Part shown: in pieces, positions 23,473 to 32,357 of the stretch
How positions within the stretch are numbered: position 1 is the first letter of the stretch
How the letters are laid out: each line of letters opens with the position of its first letter
NCBI RefSeq assembly: GCF_963259705.1
Contig: NC_081861.1
Span: 103,163,726 to 103,227,725, forward strand
Length of the DNA stretch: 64,000 nucleotides
Reading direction: 5' to 3'
Source of the DNA: Myotis daubentonii
Taxonomy: Eukaryota; Chordata; Mammalia; Chiroptera; Vespertilionidae
The notes under the pieces: generated by a model
Database searches by the model: none
Seen by the model: only the letters and a program-made list of their open reading frames with translations
Told to the model about the DNA's origin: nothing
Made by a program: the position numbers and the translations under genes

Positions 23473-24459
23473 ATGCATGACAACAGTGCTAGCGATGCTG
23501 TGACCGAGTGCAATGTCACTAATTTGACATTTCAGTACACCCTCTATGCAACCACCTACATCCTCATATTCATCCCTGGTCTTCTGGCTAACAGTGTAGC
23601 CTTGTGGGTTCTGTGCCGCTTCATCAGCAAGAAAAATAAAGCCATCATTTTCATGATCAACCTCTCTGTGGCTGACCTTGCTCATGTGCTCTCCTTACCC
23701 CTCCGGATTTACTACTACATCAGCCACCACTGGCCTTTCCAGAGGACCCTTTGCCTGCTGTGCTTCTACCTGAAATATCTCAACATGTACGCCAGCATTT
23801 GCTTCCTGACCTGCATCAGCCTTCAGAGGTGCTTCTTTCTCCTGAAGCCCTTCAGGGCCAGAGATTGGAAGCGTAGGTATGATGTGGGCATCAGTGCTGT
23901 CATCTGGGTCATCGTGGGCACTGCCTGTTTGCCATTTCCAATTCTGAGAGATACTGGCTTAGCCAACAATACTGAATCCTGCTTTGCTGATCTTGGATAC
24001 ACGAGAATGAATCCAATGGCTCTGGTTGGGATGATTACAGTTGCTGAGCTGGCAGGATTTGTGATCCCAGTCATCATCATCGCATGGTGTACCTGGAAAA
24101 CCACCATATCCTTGAGACAGCCACCAATGGCTTTCCAGGGAATCAGTGAGAGGCAGAAAGCATTGCGTATGGTTTTCATGTGTGCTGCAGTCTTTTTCAT
24201 ATGCTTCACTCCCTATCATATTAACTTTATTTTTTACACCATGGTAAAGGAAACTATCATTAGCAGTTGTTCCATTGTCAAAAGCACACAGTATTTTCAC
24301 CCTTTTTGTCTATGTCTTGCAAGTATTTGCTGCCTTTTGGATCCAATTCTCTATTATTTCATGGCCTCAGAGTTTCGTGACCAACTCTCCCGCCATGGCA
24401 GTTCTGTGATCCGTTCTCGCCTCATGAGCAGGGAGAGTGGTTCATCAATGATTGGCTAA
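23473..24459 (+). CDS. P2RY10: P2Y receptor family member 10 (lysophosphatidylserine GPCR)
   Basis: Class A GPCR of the P2Y-like lipid receptor branch. P2RY10 responds to lysophosphatidylserine (S1P/LPA also reported) and signals mainly through G12/13 at the plasma membrane of lymphocytes and other leukocytes. From the ATG at 23473 the protein is 328 residues, TAA stop at 24457-24459. Visible: N-glycosylation sites at N14 and N17; TM1 with LLANS; TM2 with NLSVADL (Asp68); TM3 with CISLQRCFF in place of DRY; TM6 with CFTPYHINF; TM7 with DPILYYF near residue 290; a serine-rich tail ending SSMIG. It is nearly identical to the human protein as I remember it. Start choice: human P2RY10 begins MANLDKYTETFKM; here the codon aligned to that first Met is ACG (23437), so the first in-frame ATG is the equivalent of human Met13. 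An in-frame ATG in an upstream exon, or near-cognate initiation, remains possible because no stop separates the acceptor from 23473. No frameshift or internal stop. Confidence 0.96.
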   Translation: MHDNSASDAVTECNVTNLTFQYTLYATTYILIFIPGLLANSVALWVLCRFISKKNKAIIFMINLSVADLAHVLSLPLRIYYYISHHWPFQRTLCLLCFYLKYLNMYASICFLTCISLQRCFFLLKPFRARDWKRRYDVGISAVIWVIVGTACLPFPILRDTGLANNTESCFADLGYTRMNPMALVGMITVAELAGFVIPVIIIAWCTWKTTISLRQPPMAFQGISERQKALRMVFMCAAVFFICFTPYHINFIFYTMVKETIISSCSIVKSTQYFHPFCLCLASICCLLDPILYYFMASEFRDQLSRHGSSVIRSRLMSRESGSSMIG

Positions 24460-24460
24460 A

Positions 24461-24466
24461 AATAAA
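24461..24466 (+). promoter_or_regulatory. P2RY10: AATAAA just after the P2RY10 stop
   Basis: A canonical hexamer lies 2 bp past the stop codon. That would give an extremely short 3'UTR, so it may be chance. A later signal beyond the Helitron could be the one used. Confidence 0.3.
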
Positions 24467-24504
24467 ATAACTTTTCAATTATGACTTTGTTTCTGTTTCC
24501 TGTT

Positions 24505-24781
24505 TTGTTATGTGCAATGACCACCAGGTGGCAGACGCTCAATGCCGGAGCTGCCGAGTTGCAGTGAATTGGCAGTGGCAGTTCTCTGGTGACACACCCC
24601 CCGGAACCAGAGAGGATGGAGCCCAATTCCTTGTGGGGCTGTGTGATTCCACCTTTGGCCTTGGGTTATGTTGCTTCTGTGGCACTGTCTGCCCTGAATC
24701 TGGTTTACTGTACACTTGCCTTTGCGTTCCACACTCTGTACGACAGCAACTTTGCAGAATGCCCTCTCGTATTCTGGGACC

Positions 24782-24846
<65 letters not shown>

Positions 24847-24956
24847 GTAAAAGGCTAAGTGACCGGCTGTATGTCTGACGTGCACTGGCAATTTAAAAAT
24901 ATTTCATCTAATTAATTTCCTTTCAATGTGCATGAATCCATGCACCAGTCCACTAG
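24505..24956 (+). mobile_element. HeliBat-type Helitron, plus strand, chimeric
   Basis: The start carries TGACCACCAGGTGGCAGACG, shared with the copy at 62.05 kb. The 3' end is 'caatgtgcatgaatccatgc...CTAG' at 24953-24956. The middle contains a (TATC)n array followed by TGTAAAAGGCTAAGTGACCG, which resembles a Helitron 5' start, so two Helitron pieces appear joined. It begins about 45 bp downstream of the P2RY10 stop, within the probable 3'UTR or just past it. Confidence 0.75.
24783..24846. repeat. (TATC)n microsatellite
   Basis: About 16 tetranucleotide units inside the Helitron next to P2RY10. Likely length-polymorphic. The Ser/Ile/Tyr/Leu frames over it are artefacts. Confidence 0.97.
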
Positions 24957-25399
24957 TTTAAAATTAAAGGCAGGTAAATGGGAAGCAGTCAGAGTCTATA
25001 TGTCCTTGTTAAAACGTATTCTGGGTTAGTTCTAATTTTTGAGCCACCATGATTCAAGTAACTTTGCTGCTTGTCTTAATTTTGTTTTTATGCATCTAGT
25101 ATAACATTTACATGCCAGGAACAAAAACTACAATATTAAACCAGTAACACTGATTAGGAACAGGAAATGTCTAACACTAGACAAGGAAGGGTCCAAGGGG
25201 AACAAGAATCCCAGCCAACTGAAAAACCCTTTACATGTATTATCATAATTTTTTATTAAGCTAGTTATATGTTATTCATCCACTGTCACTTGTACTTTAT
25301 GATATGTTTGATCAGATGAATTAGGACTTTGTACTATTTTATTATCTAGAAGCTCTAATTTTTCTTCTGGGTATAGTTTCATCCATTCCTATATTTAGA
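24957..25399. other. AT-rich intergenic DNA, nothing recognised
   Basis: No gene or nameable repeat. Could contain distal P2RY10 3'UTR. Confidence 0.4.
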
Positions 25400-26855
25400 C
25401 ATTACTCATCTAAAATACTCATCTAGATTAGATCCATATATAATTCTCCTAGGGGAATTATTAGGGAGGTGTTCTTGGAGGGGTTTGTCTAAGAGGGGTC
25501 TTTTATAATAAATATAGCCAGAAAAAATGTACCAAAGCTTATATTGATAGTAGAAGAAGTCCAGTGTATGTCTAACAAAGCATTCATTCATTATCATAGC
25601 TGATAATCAGAATATTAATTTAGTAGGTGGGAAAGATTTATAGGTACCTAAGTTAAAATTTTTCATGTCTAATAAAGGGAGGGGTCTGGGGAGACATATT
25701 ATGTCCACTAGGAAACCTTAAAAAGGATAATAAAAATCACTTTATATACATTCAATCAATAACAATTAGGTGATAAAAGAACAAAGTTAGAGCAGCATTA
25801 ATTTGTGAGCATATAGGCCTTGTTGAAGTCTTAGAGTAGCTCTCTGCCTTCTTCGTGGCTGGTAGCTTCTCATCCTTGAGATGAAGGCCAGTGCCAGAAA
25901 TAAGGGCAGATGTCTATTCGTGGTTAGATACCTGATAAGGTAAGTCCCTTTAACACTGTTAGAGAGACACTTTAATTAATATCTTTCCCAATGGACAAAA
26001 ATCTCCCAGTTGTAAATTGTGGTCTTTGAATCTTTGTCTTTTGGGAATACTGTGAAATGAATGTTACTAATTTATCAGTTCCTTTAATGCAGAATGTCTG
26101 CTTTTTAGTTCCTTATATTTGAGAAACAAAAGATTTAAAAATCAGCAATATTTTAAACAGAGTCACAAGAATAATAATTATTCTCAATTCATTTAGTCCC
26201 ATAACTATTTTTGTTTATCCTGATAATTTGCCAGTATTTTTAAAAATGAATTTAGTTGTTCCTTAGAGTTCTATAAATCTCCACTTAGGTAAAATATATG
26301 ACCTGCTTGGAAGCTTGAAACTTGAAGTCAAGGTCCTTTTCATGGATTTTTCTAAAGACATAACATAGGCATCAGAGTAAAACAATTTCTTTCTATGAAT
26401 GACAAAACTTAAAGTGGCATAGTTATAGATTTTATTGTAATATAATTGATTAAAAACTTTGTTTTTCTATAAGATATAACATTCCAAGACAATAATTTCT
26501 TGGTAAATAATAATTACTGTAAAATGGCATGAGAATAGTATAAAGTCTATATATATTTAGATTCAATACATAATTTCAGCATATAGAGAACAAATAACAT
26601 GTAAAATTTTAAAACGTTACACATGGCTTATTGGAAGTGTGCATTGAGCATTGGAAATAATTCATAAACTCCCAATATGGAGCACAAATATCCGAAGTGT
26701 CACTGCTGGGCTCCCTCCACAGGAAACCATCACTTTTGGCTTCCCTGGTGTCGCTGACTGGACACCTGCTACCCCTGAGTTTCCAGTTTGAACTTGGCTC
26801 TGAATCTTTGCAAGTTCCTTTCTGGAGAAGACTGAAATTTCTATAACATCCATTT

Positions 26856-26860
<5 letters not shown>

Positions 26861-26902
<42 letters not shown>
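26861..26902. repeat. (TA)n microsatellite
   Basis: About 20 TA units within the ERV-like region. Confidence 0.97.
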
Positions 26903-26909
<7 letters not shown>

Positions 26910-27437
26910 ATAGAGTTATTATTAATTTTTATTTTGCAAATTTCCTATGTAATTTCAAGTATATTAAATAGGCCTAATTTAGTTTAAAAACATTTATTTT
27001 TTAAGTAGAGAGAATAAATCCTTGAGGCATTCCAGGGCCCTTTGGAATGACTCAAAGTCATCTCTCAGTTAAAAAATTATCTTAAAATTTAAACTTTGGG
27101 GAGGTTGTCAGAGATACTTAACCAAAAGATTATACCATAAACTCTTTGTAAATCTAGGTAAAAACATATTTTAAGGTAATAACTATAAAAGACATTAATC
27201 AAACTTAAACCAGTTTTAATATTAAATATTTTGTCCAGACCACAGAATTCTGCTTAATTTATAGTATTTAATCATTTTTTAATTGTGACAATAAAATATT
27301 TTATCCAAGTAATGCCATCTGGAGGCTAAAAATTTACCACACATAATATACAGAAAAATACATATTACATAAAGAACATATACATGAAGACCATACAAAT
27401 ACATCAAATTACTAATTTTTCCAGAGAAAACACAAGA

Positions 27438-27593
27438 TTTTTAAAAAATATATTTTTATTGATTTCAGAGAGGGTGAGGGAGAGAGAAATAAAAACACAA
27501 ATGATGAGAAAGAATCATTGATTGGCTGCCTCTGACACACCCCTTGCTGGGGATCAAGCCCACAACCCAGGCACGTGCCCTTGACCTGAATCT
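27438..27593 (-). repeat. Ves SINE, reverse strand, 5'-truncated
   Basis: The tail at the left is 'tatttttattgatttcagag'. It continues to 'tggggatcaagcccacaacc' and stops before the full tRNA-like head. Confidence 0.8.
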
Positions 27594-27599
27594 CTCCTT

Positions 27600-27807
27600 A
27601 TCAGTTGAATTGGGCCCGATTTGACCAGTAAAATATATGTTGATCCATAACATGCCCTAGTTGAAAGAGGACAGGTTCTGATTTTAAAACAGCCATTGGT
27701 TGCTTGGACACCCCTACCATTTGCACAGAAGCTTTACTCTGAGGGAAAGGGAAACTTAGTTGGGTAGCATTAATAACAGAAAAAGTAGCCCCAGTATGTA
27801 CAAGCGC
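27600..27807 (-). pseudogene. Retroviral protease-like remnant
   Basis: One minus-strand frame reads ALVHTGATFSVINATQL and continues about 50 codons. Retroviral aspartic proteases use an Asp-Thr-Gly triad; here the observed triplet at 27790-27798 is HTG, so the catalytic residue is absent and the copy is inactive as read. The frame differs from that of the upstream zinc knuckle. Confidence 0.6.
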
Positions 27808-28058
27808 TTTAGTAATTCCCCTTTTCTGATAATTTCAATTTATCCCAAAGTATTAGTAAGGAGAAAGGGAAACACCTTCTCACTTGTGTCTGTGGGCAGG
27901 CAGCTGGGAAGGGAGAATTCAGATATTCTACTGCTGGGGCTGTGTGCCCTTGTTTGGATAAGAGTGTGCCCAGTGGGGGCTCACAGAGGCACCCAAGAGT
28001 GCCTTTCCATATTTTCACTCGTGTTCATTTTCTCTTTGTAAATCCCATTTAGTTTTCT

Positions 28059-28100
28059 GCAATCTTTCTTATGGTGACCTGGCTTTTTACGACTAAAACA
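28059..28100 (-). pseudogene. Gag nucleocapsid zinc-knuckle remnant
   Basis: The 14-codon segment has the spacing C-x2-R-x4-H-x4-C with the core KKPGHHKKDC. The second zinc ligand of the usual CCHC knuckle is replaced by Arg (codon CGT), so metal binding would be impaired. It supports retroviral gag identity for the surrounding DNA. Confidence 0.6.
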
Positions 28101-28514
28101 GAACACTCTACACAGCAGACCTTATTTAGTAAATCTGTTGCCTTGCTCTCAGAAAGCAGTAGGTGTAATAATTGGAGTAGATCAGAATAGCCAATTTCCA
28201 AATCAATATATGCTTTGTATATATTCATTCACTTAAATTTTAGAGTCAACATTTTTCTAATTTTTACATGCAAAGATATTAATTTAGGTACCCAAAGACA
28301 ACTGCATTTTGGCCGTTATTTTAAGTTGATATTTTCTAGTTAAATCTTCCCATTTCTGTAAAGCACTTGCAAGTAAAGGCTTCCTATTAGGAGTATCAAA
28401 TGAGGGCTGGAGTTTGGAAGTTTTGGGCCTTGGAGGCACATTTCCCATGTTAATTTTTTTAATTTTATCTTTTTGGACATCTGAAGTCTGATTTGTCATT
28501 GCCAGAGGTTTAGA

Positions 28515-28582
28515 TTAAAAGCTTAGGCAAAATAGGTGAAGGGAGTTGAAAGGTATACATTTTCAGTTATAAAATAAATAAG
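28515..28582 (+). repeat. Short L1 3'UTR fragment
   Basis: Reads 'caaaataggtgaagggagtt' to 'ttataaaataaataag', matching L1 3'UTR text seen at 21345 in this window. The long L1 begins immediately after it. Confidence 0.5.
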
Positions 28583-28939
28583 TAGAGGAGCGAAGATGGC
28601 AGCTAGCAGGATGGAGGTGAAGAAGAGGGTGTGAGTGAGTAAGGGGGTGAAAGAAGAGTGTGTGGATGTGTGTGGTGTGTGTGTGTGAGTGAGTGAGAGA
28701 CAGAAGTAGCAGGGTTTGGCACACCCGGCTCTCCTGGACAGGGAGCACCTACCACTGCTGCGGGCACTCCTGGGCTGCAGGGCTCAGGCATGGAGCCCAT
28801 GCCATCTTGAAGGGGAGAGCGACTTCTTTTAGGAGCTCATCAGCACCACCACCCAGACTGGCCTTGGACATTGCCTGCACCCCTGCAGCCACTCCAGTCA
28901 AAATCCTGCTGCCCCACCCGCAGACCTGCAGAACTTAGG

Positions 28940-30780
28940 ACGTCCACCTCCAAGGGTGCATGGCTCCTGCAGCAGTAAGTGTGACTTCCCTCTCCCCAGC
29001 TGCCAACTTCTGGACACCTCAGTTGCACCTTCCCAGAGTGCAGGCTTTCTGAGCCCACCGCCCCACAGGCCACTCTTGGGTGCTTCTGTGAGCCTCCACT
29101 GGGCATGTTCTTATCCAAACAAGGATGCACAGCCCCAGCAGTAGACTATCTGAATTCTCCCTTCCCAGCTGCCTGCCCACAGACACCATGGTTTCACAGC
29201 TTCAGCACAAGGGCCCCTCTTAGTGAGTGTGCCACCCAGGCAAAGGGGCCCCAGTGACTCTGTGAGTCACCACTGGGTGTGCACGAATTGATCTAGGGAG
29301 CAAGGCTCTGGCAGCAAAAACTGAGTCTTCCCACTCCACAGCTGCCGACCTCCATACACCACAGTCGCGCTTTTCCAGCATGCAGGTTTCCTGAGCCCAC
29401 TGCCCCACAGACAGATCTTGGGTGCTGCTGTGAGCCCCCATTGGGCACGCTCTTATCCAAACAAGGATGCACGGCCCTGGCAATAGAAGATATGAATTCT
29501 CCCTTCTCAGCTACCTGCCCACAGACACCGTGGTCATGCAACTTCAGCACAAGGGCCCCTCTCAGTGCGTGAGTGTGCCACCCTGGCAAAGGGCCCCTGG
29601 TGCCTCTGTGAGCCCCAGCTGGGTGTGCTCATATCCAAACAAGGGTACATGGCCCCGGCAACAGAAACTTGGTTTTCCACCTTCCCGCCTGCTTGTACAC
29701 AGACACTGCGGTCACACAGCTTCAGCGGGAGGGCCCCTCTGAGTACGCTGCCCTGGCAAACGGCTCCCAGGTGCAGCTGTGAGCTACCACTGAGTGTGCA
29801 TGAATCCAACAAAGGGTGCAAGGCTGCAAAAGCAAAAACTGAGTCTTCTTCCTCCACAGCTGCTGGCCGCCAGATACTGCAGTTGTGCTTTTCTGCTGTG
29901 CAGGCCTCCTGAGCCCCACCACCATGACAGACATCTCCTGGGTGCCTTGTGAGCCCCCACTGGGCACATGTGAATTCAACCAAAGGCACAAGACAGCAAA
30001 AACTGGGACTTCCCCTCCCTGATTGCTGGCCCCCAGATACTGCAGTTGCTCCTTTCAAGCATGCAGGCCTACTGATCCCACTGCCCCCAGAGGGGGCTCC
30101 TGGGTGCCTCCTTGAGACCCTGCTGGGTGTGCTTGTATCCAAGCAAGGGCACATGGCCCCCGCAGTAGAAATATGGACTTCCCCCTTCCTGGCTGCCTAT
30201 GCACAGACACTATAGTTGCAAGGTTTCAGCATGCAGACCCCCTGAGGCCGCCGCCACAGCAGGAAACTCCTGGGTGCTTCTGTAAGCTGCCACTAGGTGC
30301 ACTCATATCCAACCAAGGGCACAAGGCCTCGGCAGCAGAAACTCATGCTTCCCCCCTCCTCAGCTGCTGGCCTCCAGTCACTGCAGTTGCACCAATCCAG
30401 CACACAAGCCCGCTGAACCCACTGCCCTGGAAGGTGGCCCCTGGGTGCTTCTCTGAGCCATCGCAAGGCACAACCCCAGCTGCTGACATACAGCTCCTGG
30501 GCACCTCTCTAAGCAGCCTCTGGGCGCATGTATCCAACCAAGGATGCACATCCCCCAAAGCAGAAACTGGGACTTCTCCCTCCACGGGGCTGGTGGCATA
30601 CCATAATCACTTGGATCCAGCATGTGGGCCCCATGAGCACACGCCCCTTGCAAACAACTCCAGGGACTCTCTGTGAGCTGCCATGGGGCATGTGCCTCTC
30701 CAACCAAAGGTGCATGGCTCTCTCAGCAGGATCCATGACATCACCCCCAGGCTACCTACCTCTGGACAGCTTGGTGAGTT
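28940..30780 (+). promoter_or_regulatory. L1 5'UTR tandem monomers, about 170-bp period
   Basis: The phrase 'atccaa(a/c)caaggatgcac...gcagcag' recurs near 28955, 29113, 29285, 29455, 29633, 29803, 29972, 30135, 30306, 30531 and 30697, mostly 165-178 bp apart. Two variants recur (one with ATCCAAACAAGG, one with GAATCCAAC...AAAAACTGAG), suggesting a dimeric higher-order arrangement. Position and GC content fit a promoter built from repeated monomers, as known for murine L1. Long frames here in both strands, up to 206 codons, are by-products of the GC-rich repeat. Confidence 0.75.
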
Positions 30781-31410
30781 ACTGAGGACTTGCCTCCCTG
30801 GATAAGGTCACATTGTTTCAGCCACAGTCTCCGAGATTCCCACATTCCCAGCTGCTAGATCCTGAACCACCTCATGATTCAAAGAGGGAAATCACTTTTG
30901 CCAATGTCCCACTGCCTCAAGCACAGAGTATGAGATACCTGCCTCCACTGTCACAGGCTCTGGAACCCTCACAGTGAGTTGCAGAGTGACAATAATTCAG
31001 CAAGAGTCACACCACACTGGCCAAAGTCACAGTACCTGAGCCTCAGGCCCCGAGACTCCTTCCTCCAAGGTTGTGGACTCTGGGATCCCACAGTGAGCAC
31101 ATACTATTGAGACCTCAGACAACCTTTTCCACAAGAGCTAGAACCATGATCACATAAAAACAGCTTGCACAATGAAGCCAAGGGTGAGTCACATTGCCAA
31201 TCTGTGACAAGACTTCATCCACGAATAAGAAACTAACATTCATGATCAACTACATCAAGAGAACCCTAATAGCTCAAGTAGGGAGCTGTGCTAGATCACC
31301 AAGCCCAGGAAACCTGAGAGATCACACCAGTAGCACCACCCACAAAAGAACCTGGGTAGCAAAGCAGTTGGATCTAGGACACAGAAACAATTAAAACATT
31401 ACAGCAAAAA

Positions 31411-32311
31411 ATGGGGAGACAAAAATGCAATCCCCAAAGGAAAGAAAAAGAGAAACCACCAGAAAGGGAATTAAATGAAATGGAGGCAAGTCAAATGTCA
31501 GAGAAAGAATTCAGAGTATTGGTTATAAAGATTCTCAAATGGCTGGATGACAGATACACACAACTCAATGAGAATTACAAGGAGCTGAATGAGAATGTCA
31601 CCTACATGAAAAGGAACCAAAAGGAAAGGAAGAGGTTCATAGCTGCAATAAAGAACACAATGGAAGGCTTAAACAGTAGACTAGAAGAGGCTGAGTACTG
31701 TATCAGCGAATTTGAAGACAAGGTAGGAAAAAACACACAAACACAGCAACAACTGGAAAGAAAACTTGAAAAGCATGAAGAGAGCCTAAAGGAGCTTTGG
31801 GACAACACAAAACAAAATCTGCATAATAGTGGTACCAAAAGGAGAGGAAGTGGGGCAAGAAATAAAAAATCTGTTTGAAGAAATAATGACAGAAAACTTC
31901 CCTGATGTTGGCAAGAAAATAAACAAAACACGCAAGTCCAAGAAGCACATACAGGTCCAAACAAGTTGAACCCAAAAAGACCAACATCAAGACACATCAT
32001 AATTAAATTGGTAAGCATCAATGACAAAGTTAGAATCTTAAAGGCTGCCAGAAGAGACAGAAAGTTACCTACAATCGATCTCCCATTAGAATATCAACTG
32101 ATTTTTCAACAGAAACACACCAGGTCATAAGTTAATGGAATACAATATAGAAAGTGATGCAAAGAAAGGGAATAAATCCAAGAATAATATACCCAGCAAG
32201 GCTATCATTCAAAATTGAAGGTGGAATCAGGAGCTTCACAAATAAAAAAGGGCTAAGAGAGTTTATTACCATGAAGCCAGAAGTGCAAGAAATACTAAAG
32301 GGACTTCTGTA
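31411..32311 (+). pseudogene. L1 ORF1 (RNA-binding coiled-coil protein), frameshifted
   Basis: An ATG at 31411 opens 155 intact codons with an N-terminal basic stretch and a long coiled coil (KFDERYTQLNE-like text is seen as DDRYTQLNENYKELNE). The frame then breaks near 31830-31880. Homology continues in other frames through NLFEEIMTENFP and a C-terminal segment to a stop at about 32309-32311. L1 ORF1p is normally a single roughly 300-340-residue trimeric nucleic-acid chaperone, so this copy is broken. Confidence 0.85.
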
Positions 32312-32357
32312 AGAAGAAACAGAAAGGCAAGAAGGCACACAAACATAAAGAATTAAA

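Larger units (their letters stand above)
25400..28510 (-). mobile_element. Decayed endogenous retrovirus (gag-pro and possible pol remains), reverse strand
   Basis: Minus-strand order runs from the right. A 71-codon frame at 28284-28499 looks gag-like. Next come a nucleocapsid-type zinc-knuckle remnant (28059-28100) and a retroviral-protease-like segment (about 27600-27807). Much weaker text near 25930-26100 is reminiscent of an integrase C-terminus. Reverse transcriptase is not recognisable. Reading frames are broken by stops and shifts, and the element cannot encode working proteins. A Ves SINE and a (TA)n array interrupt it. LTRs were not identified. Confidence 0.5.

Noticed and set aside
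23823..24300. Minus-strand frames of 113-128 codons opposite P2RY10
   Set aside because: They are shadows of the conserved GPCR coding sequence on the other strand.
29534..30154. 206-codon minus-strand frame and several others of 90-170 codons at 28.6-30.8 kb
   Set aside because: They lie in the GC-rich tandem-monomer 5'UTR of an L1, which keeps many frames open on both strands by composition.
31602..32027. 141-codon minus-strand Leu/Phe/Ser/Cys-rich frame resembling a membrane protein
   Set aside because: It is the antisense of the lysine/glutamate-rich coiled coil of L1 ORF1, which always reads as hydrophobic.
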